From contig CAKQMS010000008.1 in the NCBI GenBank assembly GCA_934254985.1, positions 20,898-84,897 of the forward strand: DNA of 64,000 nucleotides, in the 5' to 3' direction. Each line of letters begins with the position of its first letter. The stretch's first letter is position 1. A program made the translations under genes and the position numbers. This document shows positions 1 to 11,077 of this stretch, piece after piece. This stretch comes from an uncultured Prevotella sp. Its GTDB lineage: Bacteria > Bacteroidota > Bacteroidia > Bacteroidales > Bacteroidaceae. The notes below the pieces were generated by a model that was given only the letters and a program-made list of their open reading frames with translations, ran no database searches and had not been told where the DNA came from.

Positions 1-1779
1 CTTGAAGTTGAGAGTTACGTCCTGCTCCTTGTCGCCAGCATTGGCAATCTTAACGATGTACTGCTTCTTGTGCTTATCGTAAACGGCACTTGCATAGAGT
101 GAGCCTTCGCCCTTTACTGCATTGCCATTCTCTGTGAGCTTAAGCATGTTGGTGCCGCAGTTGGTGCCATAGAGCATTTGCACATACCAGTTAACGGAGC
201 GTACAGACTCGAGGTTGTCGAACCAGATGAGGTCTGGGCGCCATTGCCAACCTTCGACATGAGCGAAGAGAGGAGCGTAGGTGGCTTGGTAGACAACATC
301 GGCATTGCGCTCAAGACCAGTCATAAAGGCAGCCTCAGAAAGGGCGGCAGCGAAGTTGTTCATAGCTACGGTAGGAGCTTTTACTCCAGGCATGTGGCTT
401 GCATATTCACCAGCAAAGACCTTAGGACCTGTGCGAGGATAGTTGTCGTAGCGACCTGCATTCTTGAGGAACCAGTCAGGAGCCATATAGTAGTGCTCAT
501 CTACGAGGTCGACACCGAGCTTGCGCATTTCTGCCCAACCATAGTCGAACTTGTCGCCACTGGCTGAAGGACCACTCGAACCACATATCTTTATATTAGG
601 ATATTTAGCTCTGATCTGCTCGATGAACTTAGCGAGGCGCACAGGATAGACTTCGCCCCACTGCTCGTTGCCGATACCAATCTGCTTGAGGTTGAATGGT
701 GCAGGATGACCCATGTCAGCACGAAGCTTACCCCACTTGGTGTTGACGCTGCCGTTGGCAAACTCGATAAGGTCGAGAGCATCGTCGATATACGACTGGA
801 GGTCGTCTATAGCTACGTGTGCATTCTTGTCGTCGTCGCGGTTCTGATACTGGCAAGCCAAGCCTACAGACAAGATAGGCAATGGTTCGGCGCCAATCTT
901 CTCAGAAAGAAGGAAGTACTCATAGAATCCGAGGCCGTAGGTCTGATAGTAGTTAGGATACAGACGATGGGCGAAGGTGTTGTTCCAACGATTCTCGTTG
1001 AGCGGACGGTTTTCAGGTGCGCCAACAGAGTTTTTCCATTGATAGCGAGTTTGGAGGTCGGTGCCCTCGACGATACAACCGCCAGGGAAGCGGAAGATAC
1101 CAGGGTGAAGGTCTTCGAGGTCTTTTACCAAGTCTGCACGCAAGCCATTCCAGTTGTCGGCAGGGAACATAGAAACATGATCGAGATCTACGCTCTCGTT
1201 GCCTTCGAGGAAGATGCGCATGTAGCCCTTCTGCAGGGTTTGCTTGGATGTAAGCTCTACGCTATATTTCTTCCACTGATTGTTGGTGATGGTGATAGAC
1301 TTGCGCTCCATAGGATTGTTGTTTTCATCCACGAGCTCAACTCTAATCTTAGCCTGCTTGCCATTGAGGAGGTGCAGACGACCATAGACGCTGAAATTGT
1401 ATTTCATGCCCTTTTTCAATCCCATGCCGAAGAAGCCACGGTTTTCGAGTCCGGTAGATTTTTCGCGATGACCAGATGGTTCGAGAACTACATAGTTAGG
1501 GTTGCGGTCGAAAGCAGGCTTTAGGCTGCTTACTGAAACATTGCCCCATACGTTCCAGCCCATGAGGCGGTTAGGAAATTCGAAAGAGCGGTTTTCTACC
1601 ATCTCTGCATACAAGCCGCCATCGGCTCCGAAGTTGATGTCTTCGAAGAAGATGCCATACATGGTAGACTGCACAGGCGCTCCTGGTTTGGTAGTGATGT
1701 CGAATTGGCGCTGTGCCGCTGCTGGCGATGCCAGCAGGGCAGAAAGTGCCACCGACGATAGAATGCGGTTTAACTTCAT
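1..1779 (-). CDS. GH51 alpha-L-arabinofuranosidase, secreted (C-terminus outside window)
   Basis: This gene encodes a secreted enzyme that removes arabinofuranosyl side chains from pectin or arabinoxylan. It is open from an ATG at 1779 to the window edge, giving 593 codons without a stop. The N-terminus is a signal peptide ending near AAAQRQFD. The start of the mature protein (QSTMYGIFFEDINFGADGG) and the motifs IGIGNEQWG (acid/base Glu about residue 372) and VFAGEYA (nucleophile Glu about 458) are typical of GH51. It lies 23 bp beyond the stop of the GH2 gene and on the same strand, so the two are probably co-transcribed. The C-terminal beta-sandwich is mostly outside the window. The family is clear; the exact substrate is inferred. 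Confidence 0.93.
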   Translation of the reverse strand, partial: MKLNRILSSVALSALLASPAAAQRQFDITTKPGAPVQSTMYGIFFEDINFGADGGLYAEMVENRSFEFPNRLMGWNVWGNVSVSSLKPAFDRNPNYVVLEPSGHREKSTGLENRGFFGMGLKKGMKYNFSVYGRLHLLNGKQAKIRVELVDENNNPMERKSITITNNQWKKYSVELTSKQTLQKGYMRIFLEGNESVDLDHVSMFPADNWNGLRADLVKDLEDLHPGIFRFPGGCIVEGTDLQTRYQWKNSVGAPENRPLNENRWNNTFAHRLYPNYYQTYGLGFYEYFLLSEKIGAEPLPILSVGLACQYQNRDDDKNAHVAIDDLQSYIDDALDLIEFANGSVNTKWGKLRADMGHPAPFNLKQIGIGNEQWGEVYPVRLAKFIEQIRAKYPNIKICGSSGPSASGDKFDYGWAEMRKLGVDLVDEHYYMAPDWFLKNAGRYDNYPRTGPKVFAGEYASHMPGVKAPTVAMNNFAAALSEAAFMTGLERNADVVYQATYAPLFAHVEGWQWRPDLIWFDNLESVRSVNWYVQMLYGTNCGTNMLKLTENGNAVKGEGSLYASAVYDKHKKQYIVKIANAGDKEQDVTLNFK

Positions 1780-1802
1780 TTGTTTATTTGTTTTTGTTTG
1801 TT

Positions 1803-5171
<3,369 letters not shown>

Positions 5172-5186
5172 TTAGTAGGTAAAATA

Positions 5187-7295
5187 TTACGGCATAGGGA
5201 GTAAACCTTCCCATTTCACATTCCAATCCTTAGGGAAACCAGGGTTCTTGGTGGTTGCACCATCCCATCCGGCACACATCATGGCTACTGCTGTTAGCAA
5301 TCCGCCATTGCCTGGCATGTAGACACGCAGGCGACCATCTTGATAGTTGTGACCATTAACGAGATAGGTGTTGGTGCGCTTATTCATGAGCAATGCATCG
5401 ATGGCACGACTTGGCTGACCAAGACGAGCGCAGGTCATGGCAACCATAGGATAGTCCCATCCCCAGGTCTTGTCCCAGTTCCAGTTGTCCCAAATCCAGT
5501 CGAGAGTCTTTGCCATTACGCGCTTGTTGATGAGCTTATTGTCTGGCATCATGCCGAGAGCACCAAGAAGAGCAGGATGGTCACTGGTGAAGCGAATGTC
5601 GGTGTAGGTGTTCTTGGCTGTTTCGGCAGCAAGATAGAGACTGTCTTCATTGAATGCCAATGGCGAAAGCTTGTTGATGATAGAATCCCATTCGCCCTTG
5701 TCGTCGATGCTACTACGCTGACGCCATTTCTCAGCCATTTGCAGAGCTGTGTGCCAATAAGAGAGTTCGAAAGGAGGATTTATGGTAGAGTCAGCCTTGA
5801 GGGTTTCTTGCGCAGGAATACATCCACGCAAGATGTAGCGGTCGCGGATGGAGTCGTATTCAGCAAAGTCGGCCATGAAAAGAGCTGTGGCATTCACGGT
5901 ACCAGCATATTTTTTGAGCAGTTCTTCGCGCTCGGCAGAACTCTTGGCAGCACGATAAAGGAGCTCGGCAAGATAGATGAAATGTGGCTGTTGCCAGATA
6001 AGATAAGAACCAACATTAGATGGAGCCTCGATGCCAGAAGGGTCGGTCATCTTCATCCAACGGATGCCATTAAAACCTTGGCGCTTAGCTATTTGGCGAG
6101 CAAGCTTCTGAGCATAGAGGAACCAACCGAAGCATTTTTCCATACACTCAGGCTTATTCCACAAGCCATAGTGGGCAAGGTGCCACCAGGTCATCTCGAG
6201 GTGGAATTTGCCAAACCATGAATTATAGGTGAGTCCTGTTTCTTGAGGAGGAAGAATGCCACACTCTTGTGCGCCCATGAGATATTGGCTAAGGATTACT
6301 CTGCGCTCGAGTTCTTTGGCACGAGGGTCTTTCACATCGCCAAAGTCTACGAAACCACCTTCGTTCCAATATTCACGCCATCTGCCTGCCGAAGCCATGG
6401 CGAAGTCGGCAAACGGACGGTTGCTGAGATAGAAGCCCATAGGAGTGTTGCCATTGAAACCTACGTAGAGGTCGAGTGCTCCCTTCTTGGTAGAAATCAT
6501 AATGGTATGGGCACCGATTTTGCTGATGCGTGCGCCTTTGCTAAACTCCACATTAATATAATATGTGCAATTATCCAACTTGCGCTTAATTACAGCGTGC
6601 GAACCATCTTTTTCGAGAGTTGTAGTGTGGCGGCTGTCTTGATTCCAGTCACAAGCGTCGTCGCTATGTTTGCCTGTAGGATAAGGGAATCGCAACACCA
6701 CCTCGATGGTGCCATCCGACTCGATATGCGAAGCCACAACATCCTTGTCGGGGTCGCAAACGGTTTTGACATGATAGTTTTGTTCGCCATATTTGAATCG
6801 GCTCTCCACCTTTCCTGTCCAAAGGTCGAGAGTTTCGTCGATATTGCTCACGAGGTTAGGGTCGGCAAGGTTGAGACCAATATTGCCGAGATGTATGCGA
6901 TGAGGATTTTGGCGGAAGTAGTTGGAAGCATCTTGCTGACGACCAGGGGTGCGGAACTGTGCAGCATAATATTCATCGTGACCACGATGGAAGTCGTGGT
7001 TGACGAGTGCTTCTTCTATCTTGTAGCCTTTGTCGTTAGGGAACGAATGCCATCCCCAGTCAGACATGGTGCCAAGAGGCACTCCGTTGCGATATTTCTC
7101 AGGAAAGGTCTGCAAGCCTGTAGCATCAACGGTAAAAGCGAAGCCTCCGTTGCCAACGGTCAACGAAGCTAACGAGTCAATACTGGTGATGTGAGGATTG
7201 TGGCGAGTGACAACAGCCTTGCGGTCAATCTTGTTGTCGGCATGTGCAGCCAACGCCATAGCGAAAGCTACGAAAAGTAGGACGATTTTTCTCAT
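5187..7295 (-). CDS. Secreted six-hairpin glycosidase-like protein, unclassified family
   Basis: A 702-residue exported protein. The signal peptide is MRKIVLLFVAFAMALAAHA. I start at the ATG at 7295 rather than the TTG just before it. The beginning (SLASLTVGNGGFAFTVDATGLQTF) resembles the N-terminal sandwich of (alpha/alpha)6-barrel glycosidases such as GH65 and GH95. The middle (ETGLTYNSWFGKFHLEMTWWH) resembles the start of their barrel. The C-terminal half is rich in Trp and helices, as in six-hairpin barrels. I cannot assign a GH family or a substrate. It sits between GH2 and PL11, which suggests a role on rhamnogalacturonan or arabinogalactan fragments. Candidate acidic residues are the Glu in FHLEMTW and the Glu in PPQETGL; neither is proven catalytic. 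Confidence 0.75.
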   Translation of the reverse strand: MRKIVLLFVAFAMALAAHADNKIDRKAVVTRHNPHITSIDSLASLTVGNGGFAFTVDATGLQTFPEKYRNGVPLGTMSDWGWHSFPNDKGYKIEEALVNHDFHRGHDEYYAAQFRTPGRQQDASNYFRQNPHRIHLGNIGLNLADPNLVSNIDETLDLWTGKVESRFKYGEQNYHVKTVCDPDKDVVASHIESDGTIEVVLRFPYPTGKHSDDACDWNQDSRHTTTLEKDGSHAVIKRKLDNCTYYINVEFSKGARISKIGAHTIMISTKKGALDLYVGFNGNTPMGFYLSNRPFADFAMASAGRWREYWNEGGFVDFGDVKDPRAKELERRVILSQYLMGAQECGILPPQETGLTYNSWFGKFHLEMTWWHLAHYGLWNKPECMEKCFGWFLYAQKLARQIAKRQGFNGIRWMKMTDPSGIEAPSNVGSYLIWQQPHFIYLAELLYRAAKSSAEREELLKKYAGTVNATALFMADFAEYDSIRDRYILRGCIPAQETLKADSTINPPFELSYWHTALQMAEKWRQRSSIDDKGEWDSIINKLSPLAFNEDSLYLAAETAKNTYTDIRFTSDHPALLGALGMMPDNKLINKRVMAKTLDWIWDNWNWDKTWGWDYPMVAMTCARLGQPSRAIDALLMNKRTNTYLVNGHNYQDGRLRVYMPGNGGLLTAVAMMCAGWDGATTKNPGFPKDWNVKWEGLLPMP

Positions 7296-7351
7296 CAAGA
7301 TTAGTTTTTAGTCATTATTATAGTTCTGATTTGTACAAGAATAATTGTATA

Positions 7352-7386
7352 ATGGTACAATATTCGTCAGACATGGTACAAAATTA
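7352..7386 (-). promoter_or_regulatory. Promoter with TTGTACCAT direct repeats
   Basis: On the minus strand a -7 box TAATTTTG (complement of 7379-7386) is followed by two direct copies of TTGTACCAT 21 bp apart (complements of 7373-7381 and 7352-7360). A looser TTGTACAA lies further downstream (7331-7338). The repeats overlap the presumed transcription start of the 702-residue protein gene, which suggests an operator for a repressor. An AraC-type or hybrid two-component regulator with a two-turn repeat is also possible. Confidence 0.5.
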
Positions 7387-7611
7387 GCGATTATTTTTGT
7401 TAATTCGGTCGCAATATGTATGTTTTTATCGTTTTTGCAATCGTTTTCACAATAAATACTGTAAAAATCACAATAATTACACATGTTATTGTGCAATAAC
7501 TCATACCTTTGTACTTGAAAATTAAACTAAACATAGTTCTATCAAAGATAGGTGGAAATGAAACTAGCTCCTAGTCATTAGGTAAATCAATTCATCAGGT
7601 AATTTTGAGGT

Positions 7612-7735
7612 AAAAGTTGTTATTTATGGATGACAAGGTATAAAAGGTTAGCATGGATAATTAGGTTGAAAAAGGTTAACTGGGATAACTAAGATGAAAA
7701 AGGTTATTAGGGATAACATAGAAGAGAAAGGTATT
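7612..7735 (+). repeat. 28-bp imperfect tandem repeat, about four copies
   Basis: Copies of AAAAGGTTA begin at 7642, 7670 and 7698, with a degenerate copy at 7726, a spacing of exactly 28 bp. Each full copy has GGATAA about 13 bp further on (GGATAAT, GGATAAC, GGATAAC). A weaker unit with GGATGAC precedes them from about 7612 at a 30-bp interval. The array lies in the otherwise gene-free gap of 555 bp between the six-hairpin protein and PL11 genes. Confidence 0.75.
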
Positions 7736-7793
7736 AAAAAAACAAACCGTTTTAATTTAATCCTAAAAAACTAAACTATTTGTCCAAAGACAG

Positions 7794-7832
7794 TAAAAGG
7801 AGTCAGATTAGTCTGGCTCCTTTTATTTTTTT
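7794..7832 (+). terminator. Intrinsic terminator, probably bidirectional
   Basis: A stem AAAAGGAGTCAG / CTGGCTCCTTTT with a 6-nt loop and one G-T pair is followed by ATTTTTTTATTT on the plus strand. On the minus strand the same hairpin follows the PL11 stop by about 25 bp, but has only a short T run. Confidence 0.8.
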
Positions 7833-7850
7833 ATTTATTCATTTAGATTA

Positions 7851-9695
7851 TTATTTCTTCATTCCCACACCGAGATAGAAACCTGGCTCTGGTGGCTGAT
7901 TGTAAGCCACATTCTCGGTAGCTATGCTCAAACGATAAGGAACATCCTGCATCAGGCAAGTGATGCGATGGTCGGTAGGAATATCTGTGGTGTAGAGCTT
8001 CAGCATAGTGCTCTCAGCATCGCGCACCAACACCTCTTCGCGCCAGTCGCCAAAGATGTCGCCACTAAGACAAGGGTTCGACTTGGTGCCGTTGTTGAAT
8101 CGTCCATCGAAACGCTTAATAACATTCACCCTGCCTGTTTTCCAATCGTATTTCTGAACTGCCTCGTGGTCGAGAAGTTCGCGAAGCAAGTCGCCATCCC
8201 ACCAGATGCCGAAGTTTGTAGACATTCCTCTGCGCTTATTTCCGTCCATAGTAGGCTCTTCGTATTCTGTAGGTCGGATGAGTTCGCCCTTGACATTTCT
8301 TACGCCTCCGCTATTGGCACTCCACATCTCCAAGCCTTCGTTGGTAGGATCAATATCGGCAGCCATACATCTGCCCACATCAAAGTTGCCCGGAATCTGG
8401 AATATAACTTTGCCTGTGGCAGCATCGCGGAAGTCGCTACCATCGCGGCGATTCTCGTGACAGTCCCACACCTGCAACTTATCACTATTAGGATAGAAAG
8501 CCATCAGGTGCAAGGCGTCGCCATGACCGAAGCCTGTGTTGTAGAGTCCACGACCATCGTGGTCAATAGCCATAGAACCGTATGTTATTTCGTCGCAGCC
8601 ATCGCCATCAACATCAGCCACTCTGAGGTTGTGGTTGCCTTGACCAGCATAGCTTGCCCACTCAGGATTGTTGGTGTCGAAGACCCAACGACTGGTTAGA
8701 TTCTTTCCATCCCAATCCCAGGCAGCAATAACTGTGCGAGTGTAATATCCACGGCAGAAGAAAGCCGAAGCCTTTTTACCATCGAAATAGCCTACGCCTG
8801 CAAGATAGCGATCAGAGCGGTTAGCGTGGTCGTCGCCCCAGCTGGTAAGAGGTCCGCGACCTGGAATATAGTCGACTGTTTGCATAGCTTCGCCTGTGAG
8901 ACCGTTGAAGACAGTAAGATATTCAGGACCATCCATTATTCTTCCCAAGCGGTTGTTTTGCTCATGGCAACGCCAGTCTTTAGAGCCATCACCTATAACA
9001 TTTCCCTTGCCATCGATGGTGCCATCGGCAGTCTTCACCATGAGTTCGGCTTTGCCATCGCCATCGAAGTCGTAAGCCATAAACTGGGTGTAGTGGGCTC
9101 CTGCACGAATATTCTTTCCCATATCGATACGCCACAAACGTGTACCATTGAGCTTCAAGCAGTCGAAATACACGTTGCCCGTGTAGCCAGCATGCGCATT
9201 ATCATGTGCATTTGAAGGGTCCCACTTCAGAATAATCTCGTATTCTCCATCGCCATCTACATCTGCCACCGAGCAGTCGTTGGCACTATAAGTGCACACT
9301 CTGCCATCAGGCATAGTAAGGTCGGCAGGCTTCTGAAGCGGAATAGAGATAAAACCCTCTTGGGCATCAGCCTTAAGACAGAACGAGCCATTGCAGCTGC
9401 CACCTCTAACCTCGTAGGTAGCATCGCCACTAACAGGCTGCTCGTCAACGAAGAAGGTTCCGCCTTTCTTCAGCGCCTTGCTGTTTAGTTTCTTACCATT
9501 ACGGTACACATCGAATGCAGCATTTTTGCCATCTTCCGACAGCAATCGCCACGACACAGCCACCTTGCCATTGCTCTTGGTGGCTACAACACCTCTGTTC
9601 AGCTTTTCCATCATGATATTCTTCATATCATAACGTGGTTGGGCAAAGCCCGCCGAACATACTGCGAGTAAGCAGATTGTAGAAAGTAGTTTCAT
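7851..9695 (-). CDS. Rhamnogalacturonan endolyase, PL11, secreted
   Basis: A 614-residue secreted lyase that cleaves the alternating rhamnose-galacturonate backbone of rhamnogalacturonan I by beta-elimination. The signal peptide is MKLLSTICLLAVCSAGFAQ, which fixes the start at 9695; the longer open frame upstream is promoter and repeat sequence. The N-terminal NRGVVATKSNGKVAVSWRLL is a fibronectin-like opening typical of YesW/YesX proteins. The rest is an eight-bladed propeller with many calcium-type DxDGDG loops (VADVDGDGEYEI, AYDFDGDGKAEL, VADVDGDGCDEI). The C-terminus (APEPGFYLGVG-like, here PPEPGFYLGVGMKK) is also typical. Its promoter cassette is identical to that of the GH2 gene, suggesting co-regulation. 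Confidence 0.93.
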   Translation of the reverse strand: MKLLSTICLLAVCSAGFAQPRYDMKNIMMEKLNRGVVATKSNGKVAVSWRLLSEDGKNAAFDVYRNGKKLNSKALKKGGTFFVDEQPVSGDATYEVRGGSCNGSFCLKADAQEGFISIPLQKPADLTMPDGRVCTYSANDCSVADVDGDGEYEIILKWDPSNAHDNAHAGYTGNVYFDCLKLNGTRLWRIDMGKNIRAGAHYTQFMAYDFDGDGKAELMVKTADGTIDGKGNVIGDGSKDWRCHEQNNRLGRIMDGPEYLTVFNGLTGEAMQTVDYIPGRGPLTSWGDDHANRSDRYLAGVGYFDGKKASAFFCRGYYTRTVIAAWDWDGKNLTSRWVFDTNNPEWASYAGQGNHNLRVADVDGDGCDEITYGSMAIDHDGRGLYNTGFGHGDALHLMAFYPNSDKLQVWDCHENRRDGSDFRDAATGKVIFQIPGNFDVGRCMAADIDPTNEGLEMWSANSGGVRNVKGELIRPTEYEEPTMDGNKRRGMSTNFGIWWDGDLLRELLDHEAVQKYDWKTGRVNVIKRFDGRFNNGTKSNPCLSGDIFGDWREEVLVRDAESTMLKLYTTDIPTDHRITCLMQDVPYRLSIATENVAYNQPPEPGFYLGVGMKK

Positions 9696-9998
9696 AATAA
9701 AATAGTTATATTGCTTTAGTGAATTTAGTACTTTGTAGAATTGATTCCTTTTTAGAACTGAATAGTCATAATTATTTCGCAATTTGATTATTGCTGATAA
9801 TAATGATAGTTTTAAGTTTTTAAGTTTTACGTTGCAAAGATAATGCAAACGAGCGCAATGTAAGCTTGCTTACAAATTGCCGAGTGCAGCTTATCTTCTG
9901 CAAAGATAATCCTTTTATATTTTATAGACAAATGGTTAGGAAAGAAAATATTGAGGGATTCCAAAAATGAAAGACACATTAATGCTATAGTAGCGAGA
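9696..9998. other. Gap between PL11 gene and DUF3791 cassette
   Basis: This AT-rich 303-bp gap holds the second promoter cassette (9834-9909) and a leader of about 140 bp before the PL11 start. From 9910 to 9998 I see nothing beyond the 3' side of the DUF3791 cassette and a short hairpin, GCGAGA/TCTCGC, that spans the stop codon at 9999. Confidence 0.6.
9834..9909 (-). promoter_or_regulatory. 75-bp promoter cassette, copy 2 (upstream of PL11 gene)
   Basis: This copy is identical over about 75 bp to the cassette at 5072-5147, in the same orientation to its gene. It has -7 elements TATCTTTG complementary to 9835-9842 and 9901-9908, plus the TGTAAGC/GCTTACA dyad. The sequences on either side are unrelated, so the identity is confined to the cassette. 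Confidence 0.7.
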
Positions 9999-10217
9999 TT
10001 ATCTCGCTTTCTCATTCCATATTTCCTCTGCGAGATACTTATCACTACGGCAATGCAAATCAGCAACACCATCTTCCATCAACTGCAGGGTGTCGGAATT
10101 ATAAAAAATATCCATTGCCTTATCCAAAGGAACGGAATACATTTTGCTTATTTCTTCAATAATTCGTGCATATTTCGCTTCTAGAATAGCATGGTAGGCT
10201 TCATCATGTACTGTCAT
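9999..10217 (-). CDS. DUF3791-like protein (downstream member)
   Basis: A 72-residue cytoplasmic protein of unknown function. The pattern KYARIIEEISKMYSVPLDKAMDIFYNSDT followed by LHCRSDKYLAEEIW matches the small DUF3791 family often found beside DUF3990 genes. It is the last gene of a three-gene minus-strand cassette and overlaps the DUF3990 gene by ATGA (4 nt), so its translation is probably coupled. No signal peptide or membrane segment is present. By position and size it may be an antitoxin or accessory factor; that is inference. It differs in sequence from the upstream DUF3791-like protein, so the two are not a recent duplication. Confidence 0.75.
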   Translation of the reverse strand: MTVHDEAYHAILEAKYARIIEEISKMYSVPLDKAMDIFYNSDTLQLMEDGVADLHCRSDKYLAEEIWNEKAR

Positions 10218-10684
10218 AACTTTATGCTTTCCTTATAGATTAAACATTTGTCAATTACTTCCTGTTTTCTTATACAGATTTGATCATTAGGCTTTTCATA
10301 CAACAAACGACGTAAAGCCTCATCCTTAGTTATGTCACCCGCAAAATATAGGTCGATTGTTCGAAAAACTTTATCGTTTGCAATGCCGCCTCTAACCACA
10401 TCATACTCACCTATTTCATTTCCTTTTCTACATTCTGCCACGAAATCAAGCCATTCTTCATTATATGAGTCAAACACTTTTATTTCATAACTACAGTATG
10501 ATTCGTCCAATTCATAGACATTGAGCCAAGCTTCATGATAACGACGCACAAAACGCTGCGCATAGTTAACAGCTTGATCACGCAATGTGGTAATATAGAA
10601 ACCCTTACCAAAATCTAAGAAATCTCGAGAATGCAAGGTATCAGGATGTTCTACCTTTATTGCAGATGCATGAAATACTTCCAT
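10214..10684 (-). CDS. DUF3990 protein, predicted ADP-ribosyltransferase-like toxin
   Basis: A 156-residue cytoplasmic protein. The opening VFHAS (His5) and DFGKGFYITTLRDQAVNYA (Tyr30) resemble the first two motifs of H-Y-E ADP-ribosyltransferases: in PARPs a His-Gly motif is followed by GKGIYFA and then SANY. A third motif near NDQICI (Gln135) may stand where PARPs carry Glu, as in mono-ADP-ribosylating members. The family DUF3990 is recognised from these motifs; activity is inferred. The gene starts one base inside the stop codon of the upstream DUF3791-like gene (TAATG) and overlaps the next gene by ATGA. That is a tight three-gene operon of toxin-antitoxin character. Confidence 0.75.
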   Translation of the reverse strand: MEVFHASAIKVEHPDTLHSRDFLDFGKGFYITTLRDQAVNYAQRFVRRYHEAWLNVYELDESYCSYEIKVFDSYNEEWLDFVAECRKGNEIGEYDVVRGGIANDKVFRTIDLYFAGDITKDEALRRLLYEKPNDQICIRKQEVIDKCLIYKESIKL

Positions 10685-10920
10685 TATACCAATACTCCTT
10701 TCTCTTTCATAAACTCGGTAAGATCTTCCATTAAATATTCTTTGCCAAAAGTATGCAATACATCATAACTCGGTATGATGTAGTCCATTAGTATGCCCGA
10801 AGTTTTAAGACGCTGATAAACATCTTGAGACTTAAGCCCAAGCCTACGTGCCAAATTGCCAACACAATATGTCACAAAATCAACATCCTGCGATTTTATA
10901 TTTGTTGTTGCTACATCCAT
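10684..10920 (-). CDS. DUF3791-like protein (upstream member)
   Basis: A 78-residue cytoplasmic protein and the first gene of the cassette. Residues 14-70 (DFVTYCVGNLARRLGLKSQD, then SGILMDYIIPSYDVLHTFGKEYL) match the common DUF3791 form, which has a helical region followed by a conserved DYIIPxYDVLHTxGK. Its ATG at 10920 is preceded by 157 bp shared with the divergent glnN promoter. No clear TAnnTTTG was found for it. If the cassette is a toxin-antitoxin system, an antitoxin in first position is the usual order; the family is probable, the role inferred. Confidence 0.75.
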   Translation of the reverse strand: MDVATTNIKSQDVDFVTYCVGNLARRLGLKSQDVYQRLKTSGILMDYIIPSYDVLHTFGKEYLMEDLTEFMKEKGVLV

Positions 10921-11007
10921 ATTCTTCTATTTTTGTACATTTAGACATAAAATCATGCGGTAAACTTACAACATTTTCTCGAAATAGCCAAGAAAATACC
11001 CTTTTTC

Positions 11008-11038
11008 TTTGTCATATCTTCAAATTATAGTAATTTTG
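11008..11038 (+). promoter_or_regulatory. Promoter of glnN
   Basis: TTTG at 11008-11011 and TAATTTTG at 11031-11038 are 19 bp apart, a full match to the Bacteroidota primary-sigma promoter. Transcription should start near 11042, about 36 nt before the ATG. Confidence 0.85.
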
Positions 11039-11077
11039 CAACCACAAACTTAAAATAAATACCAATTAGAAGGAATA

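Larger units (their letters stand above)
7504..7832 (+). ncRNA. Candidate small transcript with 28-bp repeats and a terminator
   Basis: A -7 box TACCTTTG at 7504-7511 and a strong intrinsic terminator at 7794-7825 bracket about 310 nt on the plus strand. Both flanking genes are on the minus strand. No long reading frame is present. Short frames are MKLAPSH (7559), MDDKV, MDN, and a 26-codon frame from 7693 (MKKVIRDNIEEKGIK and onward). None is convincing as a protein. The middle is a tandem repeat. It could be a regulatory RNA, a leader-peptide relic or a decayed gene. The hairpin may also serve the PL11 gene from the other side. Confidence 0.4.

Noticed and set aside
7308..7496. 62-codon minus-strand open frame in the gap upstream of the six-hairpin protein gene
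   Set aside because: Its content is low-complexity AT-rich, and it runs through promoter and operator sequence; no family features.
7693..7773. 26-codon plus-strand frame beginning MKKVIRDNIEEKG in the 28-bp repeat
   Set aside because: Frame is made of repeat sequence and is not known to be conserved; kept only as part of the candidate transcript.
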